NCBI GenBank assembly: GCA_034190875.2
Contig: CM067344.1
Coordinates: 28,035,208-28,099,207, forward strand
Direction: 5' to 3'
Length of the DNA stretch: 64,000 bases
From: Urechis unicinctus
Taxonomy: Eukaryota; Annelida; Polychaeta; Xenopneusta; Urechidae
This document shows positions 14,001 through 46,765 of the stretch, piece by piece; the stretch's first letter is position 1, and each line of letters opens with the position of its first letter. Below the pieces are notes generated by a model that did no database searches, was not told the DNA's origin, and was given only the letters and a program-made list of their open reading frames with translations. A program made the position numbers and the translations under genes.

Positions 14001-15422
14001 AGGGAAGTACGATAGATGACATGCGCATGCACAAACTAGGTCCAGGTAATACACACCTACACAAGGTGGTCCTGGAACAGCACGCGGCATTGACCAGATG
14101 TCATATAATCTACCACCCTACCCAACACCTGATACTGGCCATTTACAGACTGACATCCAGTACAAACTGCTGAAGGTTTTATTAGCGACTGTATGTGTGT
14201 AGCTGTGTTTCCACTTGCCAGCGAGGGCAGAGGGCTACCCATGGAGTCTGATCTACAGCTCTGAGAAACATGGGTTCAGCCTCAAGACTCTCTACCGCAC
14301 CATGCTGAACATCGACAGCCCCATCCTCTTGGTCATCAGAGACACCAACAATCATGTGAGTCTCTTCTCTTCCTCGCTATCATTTCCTAACTCCCCATAA
14401 GTAATACAGATGCACAGTTATTCATGAACCTGTGAGTTCCCCTTAATTGAGTTAAGTCCCTCTTTAATCCATGTTTCCCCTTGTTCTGGTGTTATAAGTC
14501 CCTCTCTAACTTGTGCAGTCCCTTTATTGGTGTTATTTCCCTATTTATCCTTTGTGTTACCTTGCTCTGGTGTGTAGTGGTTAAATAACTTTTGAAATTC
14601 CCTTTACTGGTGTTAAGTCCCTCTTAAACCTGTTTGTTCCCTTTACTGGTGATAAGTCCCTCTTTAACCTGTTTGTTCCCTTTACTGGTGATAAGTCCCT
14701 CTTTAACTTGTGTGTTCCCTTTACTGGTGTTAAGTCCCTCTTTAGACTAACCTGTGTGTTCCCTTTACTGGTGTTGAGTCCCATTGTTACTTGTGCATTG
14801 CGAGTTTACAGGTATGCATTCCCTCGTTGACCTTGATGTTCACCTTGCAGGTGTTTGGTGCATTGCTGTCTTGTGCGCTAAAAATGAGCGACCATTTCTA
14901 CGGCACTGGAGAGTCCTTCCTCTTCACTTTCAGTCCTGAGTTCAGGGTATGTCTGGTTGGCCTGACAAATAAATACACAAAGTATATTTTATGCTGCTAG
15001 ATTGGCAAAGGATTTCAGGAAATGCTGTATGGTATTTGATGCAGAAATATCCATGGACAGGAAACAACAACTTCTTCATGAAGGGCAACGCTGAAAGCCT
15101 CTCCGTTGGTGCTGGAGAGTAAGAGCACTGGGGTTTTATGTGCTTCTTGTACCAATTTTCTTAGCTATGTATAGTTATACATTACCAAACATATGCTTGC
15201 ATATTAGTGTTTCACCTTTGTTGTTGCTTTTTATGTATAACCATCAGGTATAACCACCAGGTATAACCACCATTGTGTTGCAGGGGTTCATTTGGCCTGT
15301 GGATGGATGGAGATCTGTACCACGGTCGCACTCAGCACTGTCAGACATTTGATAACGACCTGCTGACAGGTGACCAGGAGGACTTTGTATTGAGTGGTGT
15401 CGAGGCGTGGGGCTTCCTCTAA
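4569..15422 (+). CDS. OXR1: OXR1/NCOA7 family protein (LysM, GRAM-like, TLDc), 5' end not found
   Basis: The OXR1 family protects cells from oxidative damage and, through TLDc, is thought to interact with the V-ATPase. Coding exons I place: 4569-4676, 4870-5034, possibly 6241-6276, about 8225-8269, 8368-8543, 8688-9658, 12806-12968, 13208-13436, 13577-13690, 14203-14355, 14851-14946, 15045-15118 and 15284-15422 (TAA). From 8368 on the exons total 2,115 nt, exactly 705 codons in frame. The first two encode a LysM domain (VEVRDTLASIAAKFDTTTSE, then KKLNKLM) and VIYVPDKN. The 8225-8543 exons encode the GRAM-like core (VVSGVLLVTPNAIMFDP). The 971-nt exon encodes an acidic, Ser-rich, disordered linker. 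The last exons encode TLDc: GYPWSLIYSSEKHGFSLKTL, DHFYGTGESFLFTFSPEF, FGLWMDGDLYHGR and VEAWGFL at the C-terminus. The start codon and first exons were not identified. Introns hold several minisatellites. Confidence 0.93.
6241..6276 (+). other. Possible 36-nt microexon of the OXR1-type gene
   Basis: A pyrimidine-rich tract ending 'cacccag' is followed by 36 nt open in phase 0 (DFSLRQFLWGAK) and then GTAAGA. It would fit in frame between 5034 and 8225. I do not recall this peptide in other OXR1 proteins, so it may be a chance pairing or an alternative exon. Confidence 0.3.
7695..8130. repeat. 35-bp degenerate minisatellite in an OXR1 intron
   Basis: The unit is 'agagatttgatgattgtcca' followed by 'cgtttgacgagtgtc'. 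Roughly 10-12 copies occur, regular between 7740 and 7930 and decaying toward 8130 with deletions. The array ends less than 100 bp before the short GRAM-domain exon at about 8225. It is intronic, and the small ORFs on the minus strand are artefacts of the repeat. Confidence 0.85.
10085..11035. repeat. 27-bp minisatellite, about 31 copies
   Basis: The unit is 'catgccttatcacactccat' plus 'tctgcaa', 27 bp. Because 27 is a multiple of three, several frames on both strands stay open for 250-330 codons, but none has independent support as a protein. Copies alternate between ccttat/ccatat and cacact/aaact variants, giving a higher-order pattern. It sits in the 3.1-kb OXR1 intron between 9658 and 12806. 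The last copies (10950-11035) are diverged. Confidence 0.95.
11410..12130. repeat. 34-bp degenerate C-rich minisatellite
   Basis: The unit is approximately 'ccattcctcacacaccgacg' followed by 'gcttcacaccccaa', with many indels. The right half (11860-12130) dissolves into a 'ccacacctcaaccactc' low-complexity tract. It lies in the same OXR1 intron as the 27-bp array. Strong strand asymmetry (almost no G on the plus strand) creates a 253-codon pseudo-ORF of Thr/Pro/His. Confidence 0.85.
13700..14130. repeat. Decayed tandem repeat downstream of OXR1 exon 13577-13690
   Basis: Short blocks 'ttagtcctcgatgacac', 'actgacacagattacaaag', 'ttagtcctcaatgttacac' and 'cactcaatgacactc' recur with spacers. 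They resemble the end of the preceding exon ('ttagtcccagcacactcatc' then 'gatgacagtctagtacgcaa'). The period is irregular and the repeat old. Confidence 0.45.
14430..14800. repeat. 39-bp minisatellite before OXR1 exon 14851-14946
   Basis: The unit is 'ttccctttactggtgataag' plus 'tccctctttaacctgtttg', about 39 bp. Around eight to nine copies occur, the left ones more diverged. The array is pyrimidine-rich on the coding strand and runs up to about 50 bp before the next acceptor, so it may lengthen the effective polypyrimidine tract. Confidence 0.85.
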
Positions 15423-18180
15423 CTTTTACGGTCAGTCAGCTCTTCTGCCACATAGCAACATAAGTGTAGTCTGTGTTGCTTTATGCCGTTATAAGTGACA
15501 GCTGATGATGATGATGATGGATGATGATGGAGATGATGATGATGATGGTGATGATGGAGAGGATTGTGGGGTGTGTTTCAGAACTCTGTTGACTCGTGCA
15601 TGTGTGGCAACCGTGATGGGATATAGCTGTGTATTACCTGCAGACATGGACACAATGCTGTCTGCGCTCAACTCTCGGATGGCTCTTGTCCCGCCACGTT
15701 AACTTACCGTACATAGCTGTGCCGCCAGCCGGGGTCATCTATATGTGGATGACGCTGATTAGGTCAAGAGCTGGTCCCCTGACTTTGCTGGTGTGGATTC
15801 TCTTGTGGATTATTATGTACTGACAGTGCCCTGATGCAGCCTCATGCGATGCACACCCTGCTAAACCCATCATTAACCAACTTCATGTGTCTGTGGCCAC
15901 CAATATGTAAGCAAATTAGCCCTTTGACTTCATGGCAATCATGGTCAACATTGACAATATTGCTTCACACGCTGTATGTGTAACATTCCCGTAATTAATG
16001 CGATTGAGGACATTCCTTGGTACTTTCTGCCAATGCTCATCCATTATTTGTTCATAATTCTGCCTTATGGGAGGTTCATTTTATTAGCATATTAGCCCCT
16101 CCTATTGTGTTCCATTGGTTGACATTTTGTATGTTCTCCCAATATTCATGGCCTGGTCATCTGTATCAGCACAGGTAAACCTTGGCCTATTACTGCTTCA
16201 GTGACAATTCTACAATTACCTGCCTTTCTGGTTTCTAAACGGTGTGTTTAAACCTCCTATCTTGCTAGGTTAGTGGAATGAGTAGTGCATTTTGGTCAGA
16301 GCCCTTGTGATTGTGAGAAAGTTCTGGCTTTCTTTCACGAGCAAAGGGTGATATAAGGTTGTTCCTGCTGTATAGGTACATCCTGGTTGTCCGTCTCCGC
16401 TCCAGGTGTAGAGGGCTACCCAGGGTGGCTGTTATAACTTGATAGCATTGTGTGATGTCAAGTGGTCTTCTATCACTTCGGATGTGGAAATGACTCCATC
16501 AGCTTCCATGGGTTGTCTATCAATCAATCCGGCTCGCTTTTGTATGTCATGGCGTTTAACATTGGTTTGTTAAGCTCTGTCTGTGAAGGATAGGACAGGG
16601 CTGGCCGCAGGTACACCATCACCTGTACATGTCAGCTGCTATTTTCCAGGTTTTTAAAGGCTATGCCAAACAGGTTAATTAGAATGTACAGAGTAATTAA
16701 TCATTAGAGTTTATCAGTCACACAGTATCAGCTTTAGTGAAAAGCTAACATTTTATCAGTATATTGTAGACTACCTGAATCTTCACTGTGTTTTAATGAT
16801 TGCCATTGATGAGCAATGCTTGCTTGGTTTGGGCGGCTTGAAACACAAGACATGTGTAAGAACAGACACTGTGTTAATCTAACCGTATGTTTGCTTCAAC
16901 AGATATGTAGGATTGCATTGAGTTGACAGCAGCATGATGCAAAGGGGGAGTTTATGTGTGTTAGGTGTACTTCATTTATCCATATGTGTAGAACTAGGAC
17001 ACGCGTGTCACCTGCAAACCTCCGGGTGCCACCTGCGTGTCATCAAAACAGCTTCTCTTTCGTGATAAACGCAAAGAAATGAAGGCCCTACCATATCACA
17101 AGGCTCGTTTGATCTTCTTTATGTAATGCTGACTTGGAATCTAACAATTGAAGCCAGACCAGGTTTTGCATGGCAGTGCTGTGTATTATTGGTGGTGGTG
17201 AAATAATGTATTTTATAAACTATGGGGGGGGGGGGGGGGTGTGATGTTACATATGCTTTTGAGGAGGGTTTGTTGATGATGCAGTAGGTACTGTGTGTTT
17301 TGTAGTTGTTGTGCTTCACCGTGCAATCAGTACTCTCCCAACCAATCAATTACTCGCACCTCAGTAATGCATGTACCAAGTGGGTAACAGTTATACAGGT
17401 AAACATATATACCATTTTGTCCGATGCTTATATGCCAGACCTCGATGATTGAGATACACCTGTATTTTATCAAGTACATGTAGAGGTGAGGTAGTAGCTT
17501 GTGTTGGTTGTTTTGAATGTGCTGTAGATCTGATCAGAATGAGCCGTATCAGAATGAGCAGGTGTTTAGCATGGTAAATAATCCCCACAGTTAAGTGTCA
17601 CAGTTGGGTGGTTTTTTTTCAGCCCTATTAACATCAGGATTACACAGTGTACATATAACTGATTTGTTGTTGCGTACCAGATGCACTCGTATGTGATGGA
17701 AGTTAATGCAGTCTCGGACAGCTGCATTAATATCATCTGTAACATATCCCTAGATAGATTTCTCATTGTCTGCGAGCAGTTAATGGCAATGAGAGCAGGT
17801 TGTAGTAGCTTTTATGTGCGTCATTGAGGATGAGTTTGATGGGGAAGGGGTAAAGCAGGTTGTGTTATTGATCAGCGAGTTTTTGTTCCACATGTGAGAT
17901 GCGGCGATGCAGTGTGCATTTCGAACTGCATATCGGAGATTTTATAGTGTATAAGCATACTTGACTTGCATCAACAAGCACACATGCTGTGATGTGTCGA
18001 GTGGTCCGAAATTTTTATCGAGTTATTGTTAGGGTATTTCAATTAAAGAAGGGTATAAGATCGATGTATTAGGATCCCTTCTGTACCGGGTATTGTATTG
18101 TGATCACTAAGAACGTGGTCCCTGACTGTGGGTTTGGAAGTGTCAACTTGTGTTCAGATCCAGAGGGTTGACTATAGCGT
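15423..18180. other. OXR1 3' flank and unique intergenic DNA
   Basis: The first part is probably OXR1 3' UTR. It contains a 'gatgat' microsatellite at about 15505-15555, which makes a short Asp-rich pseudo-ORF. A G-run lies at 17224-17240. No further exons or RNA genes were recognised. I could not fix a poly(A) site. Confidence 0.4.
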
Positions 18181-18185
18181 GATCT

Positions 18186-18365
18186 CTGGGTCTACACCAT
18201 GGTCCTTTTTATGGGGTACCTAAGTGTACATCATGGTCCCTTTTGTAGGGTACCTAGGTGTACACCATGGTCCCTTTTGTGGGGTACCTAGGTGTACACC
18301 ATGGTCCCTTTTATGGGGTACATAAGTGTACACCATGGTCCCTTTGGTGGGGTACCTAAGCATAC
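18186..18365. repeat. 34-bp minisatellite, about 5 copies
   Basis: The unit is 'tacaccatggtcccttttgt' plus 'ggggtacctaggtg'. Five copies occur with variants atcatgg and gtacataag. It is intergenic, between the convergent OXR1-type gene and the minus-strand gene. Confidence 0.88.
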
Positions 18366-18804
18366 AATATGGGAATCCCTTTATAAAGATGAACATAGGT
18401 GTAACGTGCAATGATAGATTGTAATTTGTTTGTCAGTCAGGCAGTATACAGAGCATTCATTACCTGTACAATGCACAGGACTCTAGACAAGGGTAATAAC
18501 AGGAAGCACTTAGGGCTTGGGTATCCAGTCAATTGGCTTCCGTCTGTAATCTATAGTTCCAGCTGATATTAAGTCTGCATGTTAATTGTGTATTATGCAG
18601 GCCTGTGGAAGGTGAGTTCACTTAGGTCAGTGTACCTAGTCTGTGTTAACGACTGGTGGTAGAAAGAGTTCACAGTTGAATATATAGACAATGTGTGTGA
18701 ATCCTAATGGTTATATTTACGAGCAACATAATACAGAATTTCAGAGAGACGTGTTTTGTATAGCATAGCAAGCAGGGCACATTTGCATTACATAATAATC
18801 ATTG

Positions 18805-18840
18805 TTGGTCAATAAAATAAATTTAAAGAAGTTTTATTGT
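18805..18840. terminator. Possible convergent poly(A) signals
   Basis: 'caataaaataaat' at about 18808 could serve a plus-strand transcript. 'gttttatt' at about 18830 reads AATAAAAC on the minus strand and could serve the gene ending at 19437, giving a roughly 600-nt 3' UTR. This rests on sequence motif only. Confidence 0.25.
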
Positions 18841-19059
18841 ATAAATATATAGATGGGTGCATCTTCTATCACAGAGGTATATGCAGGTTTGACAAGAAAG
18901 AATACCTGAAATAATATACATCGACAATGTGTTGATCACAAGGAACAACTGGCACTTTTAGACATCACTTTAGACAGTGTACGGTGTACACGATTTACCA
19001 TCTCACGTCTCAGATTTGTGCGATTGACAACATACAATTGATGAGTTCAAAAGCCAAAT

Positions 19060-19062
<3 letters not shown>

Positions 19063-19128
<66 letters not shown>
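19063..19128. repeat. (TA)n microsatellite
   Basis: About 33 perfect TA units lie in the presumed 3' UTR or flank of the minus-strand gene ending at 19437. Confidence 0.97.
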
Positions 19129-19131
<3 letters not shown>

Positions 19132-19436
19132 TTAATGACATAGTAAATTATCCAGCCTGGATTTGCTGAAAATATTCATTGGTAATGCTTGTACATTTAG
19201 GTGATATAAAACATAATGTTGTGAAGCCTACACCGGCGGCTGCTACAGGTCACATGGACACTGACTGTTTATACAGTAAATTCTTGGTCAATTCAGATTC
19301 TAAACTTTTCATTTATGGATATATATAAATAGCACTTTGATATATGAGGAAGCAATATAGTTTAACAGAAGCAATCAGCATAGTTGTGAAAGCACCCGTA
19401 TGAACGATAGGGGCAGATGTGGTCATCGGTAGGTGA

Positions 19437-40699
<21,263 letters not shown>

Positions 40700-41330
40700 T
40701 GAGCTATCTGTGAAGAAGTGACAACTACATTCACATGCACGGATACTATGGAGAGGAACTCTACGATCAAGTCACTATCGATCTATATCCATTGAGGCAG
40801 ACACTATTTCCCACTCGTGTAGCAACGCGAATGACTCGGTCATTAACAATGCCCTGCCCTGCACCTCGTCGTCGTCAGCTCCGGTCACAGGATAACAATT
40901 AAACCAAGCAGACTGGTGTACGCACACAAAATTAGGGAGGTGGCCGATCAGTCCAGCCCACTGTTATCCCATAGACCTCATTTCAACTCCCCTCGGCCAC
41001 ACCATCGATATATCGAAGTGAGAGCCTCATTGAAGTTGCTTCGATAGCGAGGGTGATTACAAAGAAGCCCCACGTGGCCAGACAGACTACTACGTCTCAA
41101 AAGGCCCGTCAGTGCTGTAATCCACCCTAGCACCGCCAGGTGAGTATGTGTGTGTGTGTGTGGGGGGGGGGGGGGGATGGATTGATACAAGAGCATGGGG
41201 TAGGGTGCTTATCCCAGGACGGTTGGATCCCAGCGGGGATCATTTAGGGGGATTTCCTAAAGATTACAAGGAGACTTATTCCTATGGGTGCACCCTCAAA
41301 CACAGATCAGCCTACGATGGGTCAAGTTAT
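40700..41330. other. 5' flank of the minus-strand gene
   Basis: The segment has a G-run at 41161-41176 preceded by a short GT tract. A possible 3' splice site (ttcacag on the minus strand) lies just upstream of the ATG at 40699, so the true first exon may be here. No promoter motif can be assigned with confidence. Confidence 0.35.
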
Positions 41331-41333
41331 ACA

Positions 41334-41458
<125 letters not shown>

Positions 41459-41459
41459 T

Positions 41460-43300
41460 ACATTTCCTGGTGCTTCACAGGTAAAGCCTCACAGGACTGA
41501 AGAGTTCCGCTCTGCATCAAATACCTGGCCCGATTCAAGCGATTCAAGGCGCTTCATTTCCATCACCTGGCATGATTAAGATACACCCCAGTGCTTCACC
41601 TACATAGCCTTACACAAGATTGCTTTTGGATCAGATTGCAAAACACACAGAACCCGTGAAGGATTCTTATGTCGTGAGATTCAAACAGTATCAACATCCC
41701 GGAGGGTATACAAGCGCCCGGCAATGATGCCATTCGCTTTATACCAAACCCTGTTTACTTACCTAAAGTATTCACTACAGCTGATCAATGAAACGGAAAA
41801 TAGATGACGGTGTTAAAGGTGGGAATGAAAGAGATGATTATTGGCCAAAAGACAGCGTCAGCTTGGCATGATATCTATTCTATTCAATCAGTTCGACGAA
41901 GACAGCAGTGAGATCGAGCAAAAGGCAAAATTTGCAACCACTTGTCAGCAAGTTTTTGCTGTTTTGCCTGCCTCAGGACTTTTTATCTGACTTGTGCCAG
42001 CCGTGTTTATATTCCGTGTCTTCGAGGATTGTGTAAATGAGTGTGTTTGCTTGGATAAGAATCGGCGCAGTGTTTGTTGTTTATATTGGAATCAAATAAT
42101 GACGCAACTGTCGCACTGTAACTCAAAAAGCAATGGTCGTTAATGGCATATCTGCTCCAGAACATCACTGAGGCTCTGCTTCATCACAATAAATAGCCTC
42201 TTCGGAAATAGAATGACATCTCACAATTCACTATTTAACTAGGTCTTTAACAAAACACTTGTTTCCGTGGTTACACTGCGCGATTTCCTTGACAACGCAA
42301 CGTGTTTGTGCCGATGGTATCATCATTACAATACTTCGCAGCCATACATTCAATGAGGCCTGTCGCATGTCTCGTATAAAAAGCACGCTCAGCCAAAACG
42401 AGTCAAAGGCCAGCGGTGGCAGAATCATTGTAGATGCAGGTACACATATTACGGTAATAAATGGGCTTTTTAATGAACCATTTTAGCTTTGATGATACAT
42501 CAGGTATGCCAGCCCCATTGATCGTCTGACAGTGATATATCGCTCTAGTGATAGGATATGCATAATCTACCAGCGCAGGCAATCTATCTATCTCTCCTGC
42601 CCAGGGACGGGGGCAAAATCGCTCTCTCCTTTATGCCACGGAGATTAGGCAGTGCTGTTAGCATATCTACCCCGCCTGCCAAGTCCTTACCCAGCGAATT
42701 GTCGCTGACTTCTAGCCGAATCAACAGCGTCCCCTTCATTCACCATATAAATGTACTCCAGACAGATGTTGTGAACTCGTGTTAATACATGCCCCTACCA
42801 GACTGAGTCAACATTGGATACAGTCTGACATCCATTTTATGAAGCATTAAGAGTCGAACAAGCCATCGATGCTTTCCAGAACAGACCATTACACAAACTT
42901 CATAACACAATGGTAAGTAGCGCCTCCAAGCAACGCGCATCACAACAACATTCGCTTACACTTAACAGCATATCAGCCTCGTGAATGTGTCGTAACTCAA
43001 GGCTAATGCTTTTTGGAGTGCGTGGACGTCACTAAGAGGTTTCGCCAAGGCCATAATGCTGATAGCAGCGCAAATCCTACAATGATAGACGACGTTGTCA
43101 GAGGTAGAGTCGTCATTTCAGTGAACATCAACAATGATTGTCTTCCGTCTCATTGTTAGCTTCACCACAGTAATCTTAGCGGTTAATATCGTTGTCATCA
43201 TTGTCGCTTTTATCCTCGACAACCTCATCAACATCTTCAGCGTAGTGATCGTTTCTGTCATATAGGAATATCATCATCCTCCCTAAATCTCGACACTATT
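41460..43300. other. Unique intergenic DNA, nothing recognised
   Basis: No exon with splice signals, repeat unit or RNA gene was seen. Short ORFs (up to 75 codons) on both strands look random. Confidence 0.4.
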
Positions 43301-43344
43301 CCTCTCACCCCTCACCGCCCACCGCCCACCCCACCGTCTATTCC

Positions 43345-43395
43345 TCATCACCACCACCATCACCACCATCACCACCATCACCATCACCATCATAA
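43345..43395. repeat. CAC/CAT trinucleotide tract
   Basis: 'caccaccatcaccaccatca' repeats continue to 'catcaccatcat'. A similar 'tcatcatcg' region lies at 44135-44190. Confidence 0.9.
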
Positions 43396-43439
43396 AGTTC
43401 TCACTTTTATCTCCGAGCAATCATGAATCTACTTTCTTT

Positions 43440-43790
43440 CAAACCACCAGCTGCCTAACGCATCACCAGCAGCCTGAAACACCACCAGCGGCCTGACAAA
43501 CTGCCAGCCGCCTGACACACCGCCAGTGGCCTGACACGTCACTAGCCGCCTGACACACCACCAGCAGTCTGACATACCACCGGTGGGCTGACACACCACC
43601 AGCAACCTGACACACCACCAGTGGCCTGACACACCACCAGCCGCCTGACACACCACCAGCAGCCTGACACGTCACTAGCCGCCTGACACACCACCAGCAG
43701 TCTGACATACCACCGGTGGCCTGACACACCACCAGCCGCCTGACACACCACCAGCCGCCTGACACACCACCAGCGGCCTGACACACTTTG
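43440..43790. repeat. 19-bp minisatellite, about 18 copies
   Basis: The unit is 'gcctgacacaccaccagcc', with variants ccgcctgacacgtcactag and cagtctgacataccaccgg. A five-unit block at about 43525-43620 is repeated at about 43660-43730. Minus-strand ORFs rich in Trp/Cys/Val come from 3 x 19 = 57 bp and are not genes. Confidence 0.9.
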
Positions 43791-43859
43791 AGGTGCTTTC
43801 AATACCCCACTGGATTCGACATATCGCATGACATATCACCTAGCGTGAGATTGAAATCC

Positions 43860-45490
43860 GCCTTATTCCTGTTGGAAACACAACACCCCACCTGATAACA
43901 ATACCAGCTAGTTAATGGAACCACAGCGAGCAGGCTATCACACCGACGTTATCCTAGAGCGCTACAATCTGAAACCTTTTACACCTTACCTACTAAACCC
44001 TTGTATAACTTTACATATTAAACGTGTTTGCTAAAAAAAGAATTAGGCGTCTACACCAACCTACGCGGTATCGTCACCACTGCATGCGCCCTAACAGGTC
44101 TGTATACAGCTGGTATATTCAGACATATATCGTTGTCATCATCGTTATCTTCGTCATCATTATGTTCATCATCATCATTATCATCGGCATCATAACCAGA
44201 AGTAACTCAAATTGACTTTCTCGTTTTACTTTGCCGCTCGCCCCTCAACATTGAATGCTGTAGTCACATATAAAGTTTAAGGCTATTGCATATTAACTAA
44301 CGGGAAAATGTACGGCAGATTACGCGAATACACACCTCTTTTTCTGTCATGTTGTGTAGCTTCGCACAGTTTGTCAATCCGTGTAGTTTATTCCATGTGT
44401 TAATGAGGAGTGTAGATCCTGGTTGTTCGTGTGAGCGCACCAGGACGACCACTGTTAATGATACCTGCGGCACTAGGTAGACGCTGTCAGACGAGCCCCA
44501 CCTGAGTAGCTGCCTGACAGGTACTACGCGTAGAAGGGCTGGTCGTGACTCGTTGTCTCATCCACACCGTAAGCTGATTGATAGTGCGCTTCGTTATCGT
44601 CGGGTGATATCGCTATTGGGAGACGATTACTAACTCTCGTCGACTCCCACTTGGCGCCGCACAAGCACCCGATGGCCCACCTTGACAACCCCGATACCCA
44701 CCTGCGGGACAGGACACACCGTATTATCTCCGCTATTGAAGAAAAAAATGCTATTTAAAAAAGTTGAATTGATATGACAGTTCTATAGCTATGCTCTGAG
44801 GATCGTACAATAATTCGCTTCGTTATCCTGGGGAGTTCCCTGTTGTAGCCAACTCGTTGTAGCAACGCCAAAGTTCTCTCTTGAGTCTCTCAGACCTGTC
44901 CTCCATCTACTTCAGCCTCAAGTGGGCTTTACCTGCAAATATTAGTCAAGTGAGACCTCTGGGAACGGATATATCTCCCCCCGCCCCCACGCTGAGTAAC
45001 GTCCCCGCGCTGGGAACGGCTATGGGCCGGTATGACATGGACCGAACAGTGTTTACCACGCTTCTACATTAGCGCAACAAAAAGTTGACTTAATTTGGCC
45101 CGGCGATATTAGTTTACTTCTAGTAGTATAACGAAGTCGCCCCGATTACCCCCTCGACCAGCCTATAGCGAGTCAACGTGGACGACGTCAAATATTATAT
45201 GACTTAACTCGACCTCCGAGGAGACTAAAATCGCTGGATGCGTTGAAGGAGCGCAGCTAGTTGTTATGACGTTAGAAGGAGGCGCTCCCAACTGAGTTCA
45301 CGCAAACCGAGCACCAATACAGTGCTAACGTTGATTCTAACAGACAGGCAACAAAGCCGATCAGTTGTGACGTGATTTACATAATAAAAATTAAAGATTT
45401 ATGAATTTTGGGTTTCCATTCACGAGTGTTACATAACCACTTATGTTGCTTTCACATTTTCTTTCCATGAAGCCCCTCATTGCACTGTCC
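43860..45490. other. Unique intergenic DNA, nothing recognised
   Basis: Apart from a TCATCA-rich stretch at 44135-44190, I found no repeats or exons. Confidence 0.4.
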
Positions 45491-45496
45491 CAGTAA

Positions 45497-46090
45497 GCTA
45501 GTATCCCTTAACAGCTGTTGGGTTCTCGTGACAACTCGTTCTACACTTAATAGTTGTTGGGTTCTCGTGACAATTCGTCCTACACTTAATAGCTGTTGGG
45601 TTCTCGTGACAACTCGTCCTACACTTGATAGCTGTTAGGTTCTCGTGACAACTCATCCTACACTTAATAGCTGTTGGGTTCTCGTGACAACTCGTCCTAC
45701 ACTTGATAGCTGTTAGGTTCTCGTGACAACTCGTCCTACACTTGATAGCTGTTAGGTTCTCGTGACAACTCGTCCTACACTTGATAGCTGTTAGGTTCTC
45801 GTGACAACTCGTCCTACACTTGATAGCTGTTGGGTTCTCGTGACAACTCGTCCTACACTTGATAGCTGTTAGGTTCTCGTGACAACTCGTCCTACACTTG
45901 ATAGCTGTTAGGTTCTCGTGACAACTCGTCCTACACTTGATAGCTTTTGGGTTCTCGTGACAACTCGTTCTACAATTGATAGCTGTTGGGTCCTCGTGAC
46001 AACCCGCCCTACACTTAATAGCTGTTGGGTTCTCGTGACAACTCGTTCTACACATGATAGCTGTTGTGTTTACATGACAACTCTTCCTAC
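45497..46090. repeat. 39-bp minisatellite, about 15 copies
   Basis: The unit is 'ttgatagctgttaggttctc' plus 'gtgacaactcgtcctacac'. The period is a multiple of three, which opens a 185-codon minus frame of 13-residue repeats (CRTSCHENPTAIK). The array directly continues the end of a Harbinger-transposase-like fragment at 46087-46200. Confidence 0.93.
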
Positions 46091-46230
46091 ACTTGGCACA
46101 TTGCTGGTTTCTCTATAGTAAAATTCTTAAACGAAGAATCATCTTCAGCATCTAGCTCTCTCATGAGACGCTCAAAATCTCCATGTTGAGGTCTTCTCAC
46201 GATCCACATCTGGTCCAAATCTTCTTCACA
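46087..46230 (-). pseudogene. PIF/Harbinger (HARBI1-like) transposase fragment
   Basis: The minus-strand frame reads RRPQHGDFERLMRELDAEDD then SSFKNFTIEKPAMCQV, followed by a TAG. From memory this matches the N-terminal region of Harbinger-type DDE transposases (a 'RRP...L..EL..ED..SFKNF.R....F..' pattern). The catalytic domain is absent. The fragment runs straight into the 39-bp array. It is a transposon relic, not a host gene. Confidence 0.55.
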
Positions 46231-46765
46231 TCTCCCAGGTTGCAGTACACGTAGAATCAGACGTAGCCTCACTGAATGTGTCACGACCATGGTGGAATGT
46301 GACCTCTCCTTGGACCAGCAGATGATTGAGACAGAAGGTTGCACCGCCGGTATAAATACCCAACTTCACGGGGTACTTGTACTGACTCGGGTTACTCATA
46401 GGAAGAGCGTGGCTACTCTCGATGCTCGCCTGTTTTCTTCTATCTACTCGTGTAAATTCGCAGACATCTCGTTACGATATCGTGGCATTATCGAATCACA
46501 TCGTACTGACAAGTGCTACTTTGACAAGCACTCGACTTTAAACTTGCACACATGTCGTAGAAATATCGAACTAGAATCGCACAATACTCATTTTCACAAA
46601 CGTCGACGAGTTATCATTGTGATCACCTTACCCATGGGTTATCATGACCTAGTCGGTGCAGTGCGACAAGGCTTTATACACATGAGCTGTTCTGGTCAGG
46701 TTACACTGGAAATAAAAAGTTCGAGTTCACTGTGTACTGAAACGGGAATCCGCTTATGAATGACT
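46230..46765. other. Intergenic DNA with an unsupported 156-codon ORF
   Basis: A plus-strand open frame (46289-46759) starts with ATG but runs into the flanking array and has no recognisable domain. It may be chance or a decayed transposon segment next to the Harbinger fragment. Confidence 0.3.

Larger units (their letters stand above)
12806..15422 (+). other. OXR1: OXR1 TLDc-domain exons
   Basis: Eight exons encode the C-terminal TLDc region. It opens with ELVPRPATLYEDPPLYLCLK, the pre-TLDc segment shared with vertebrate OXR1, and passes through VDQLYAFFIQWSPNIYG. The TLDc fold itself runs from LPARAEGYPW to the terminal GVEAWGFL. All junctions keep frame (for example AG|A gives Arg at 12968/13208, and GA|G at 15118/15284). 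No key residue is obviously missing relative to the family as I remember it. Confidence 0.93.

Noticed and set aside
45498..46055. 185-codon Cys-rich repeat protein on the minus strand
   Set aside because: Product of a 39-bp repeat; no start context, splice signals or unique sequence.
46289..46759. 156-codon plus-strand ORF as a gene
   Set aside because: No recognisable domain or splice support and it runs toward a minisatellite; left as unassigned.
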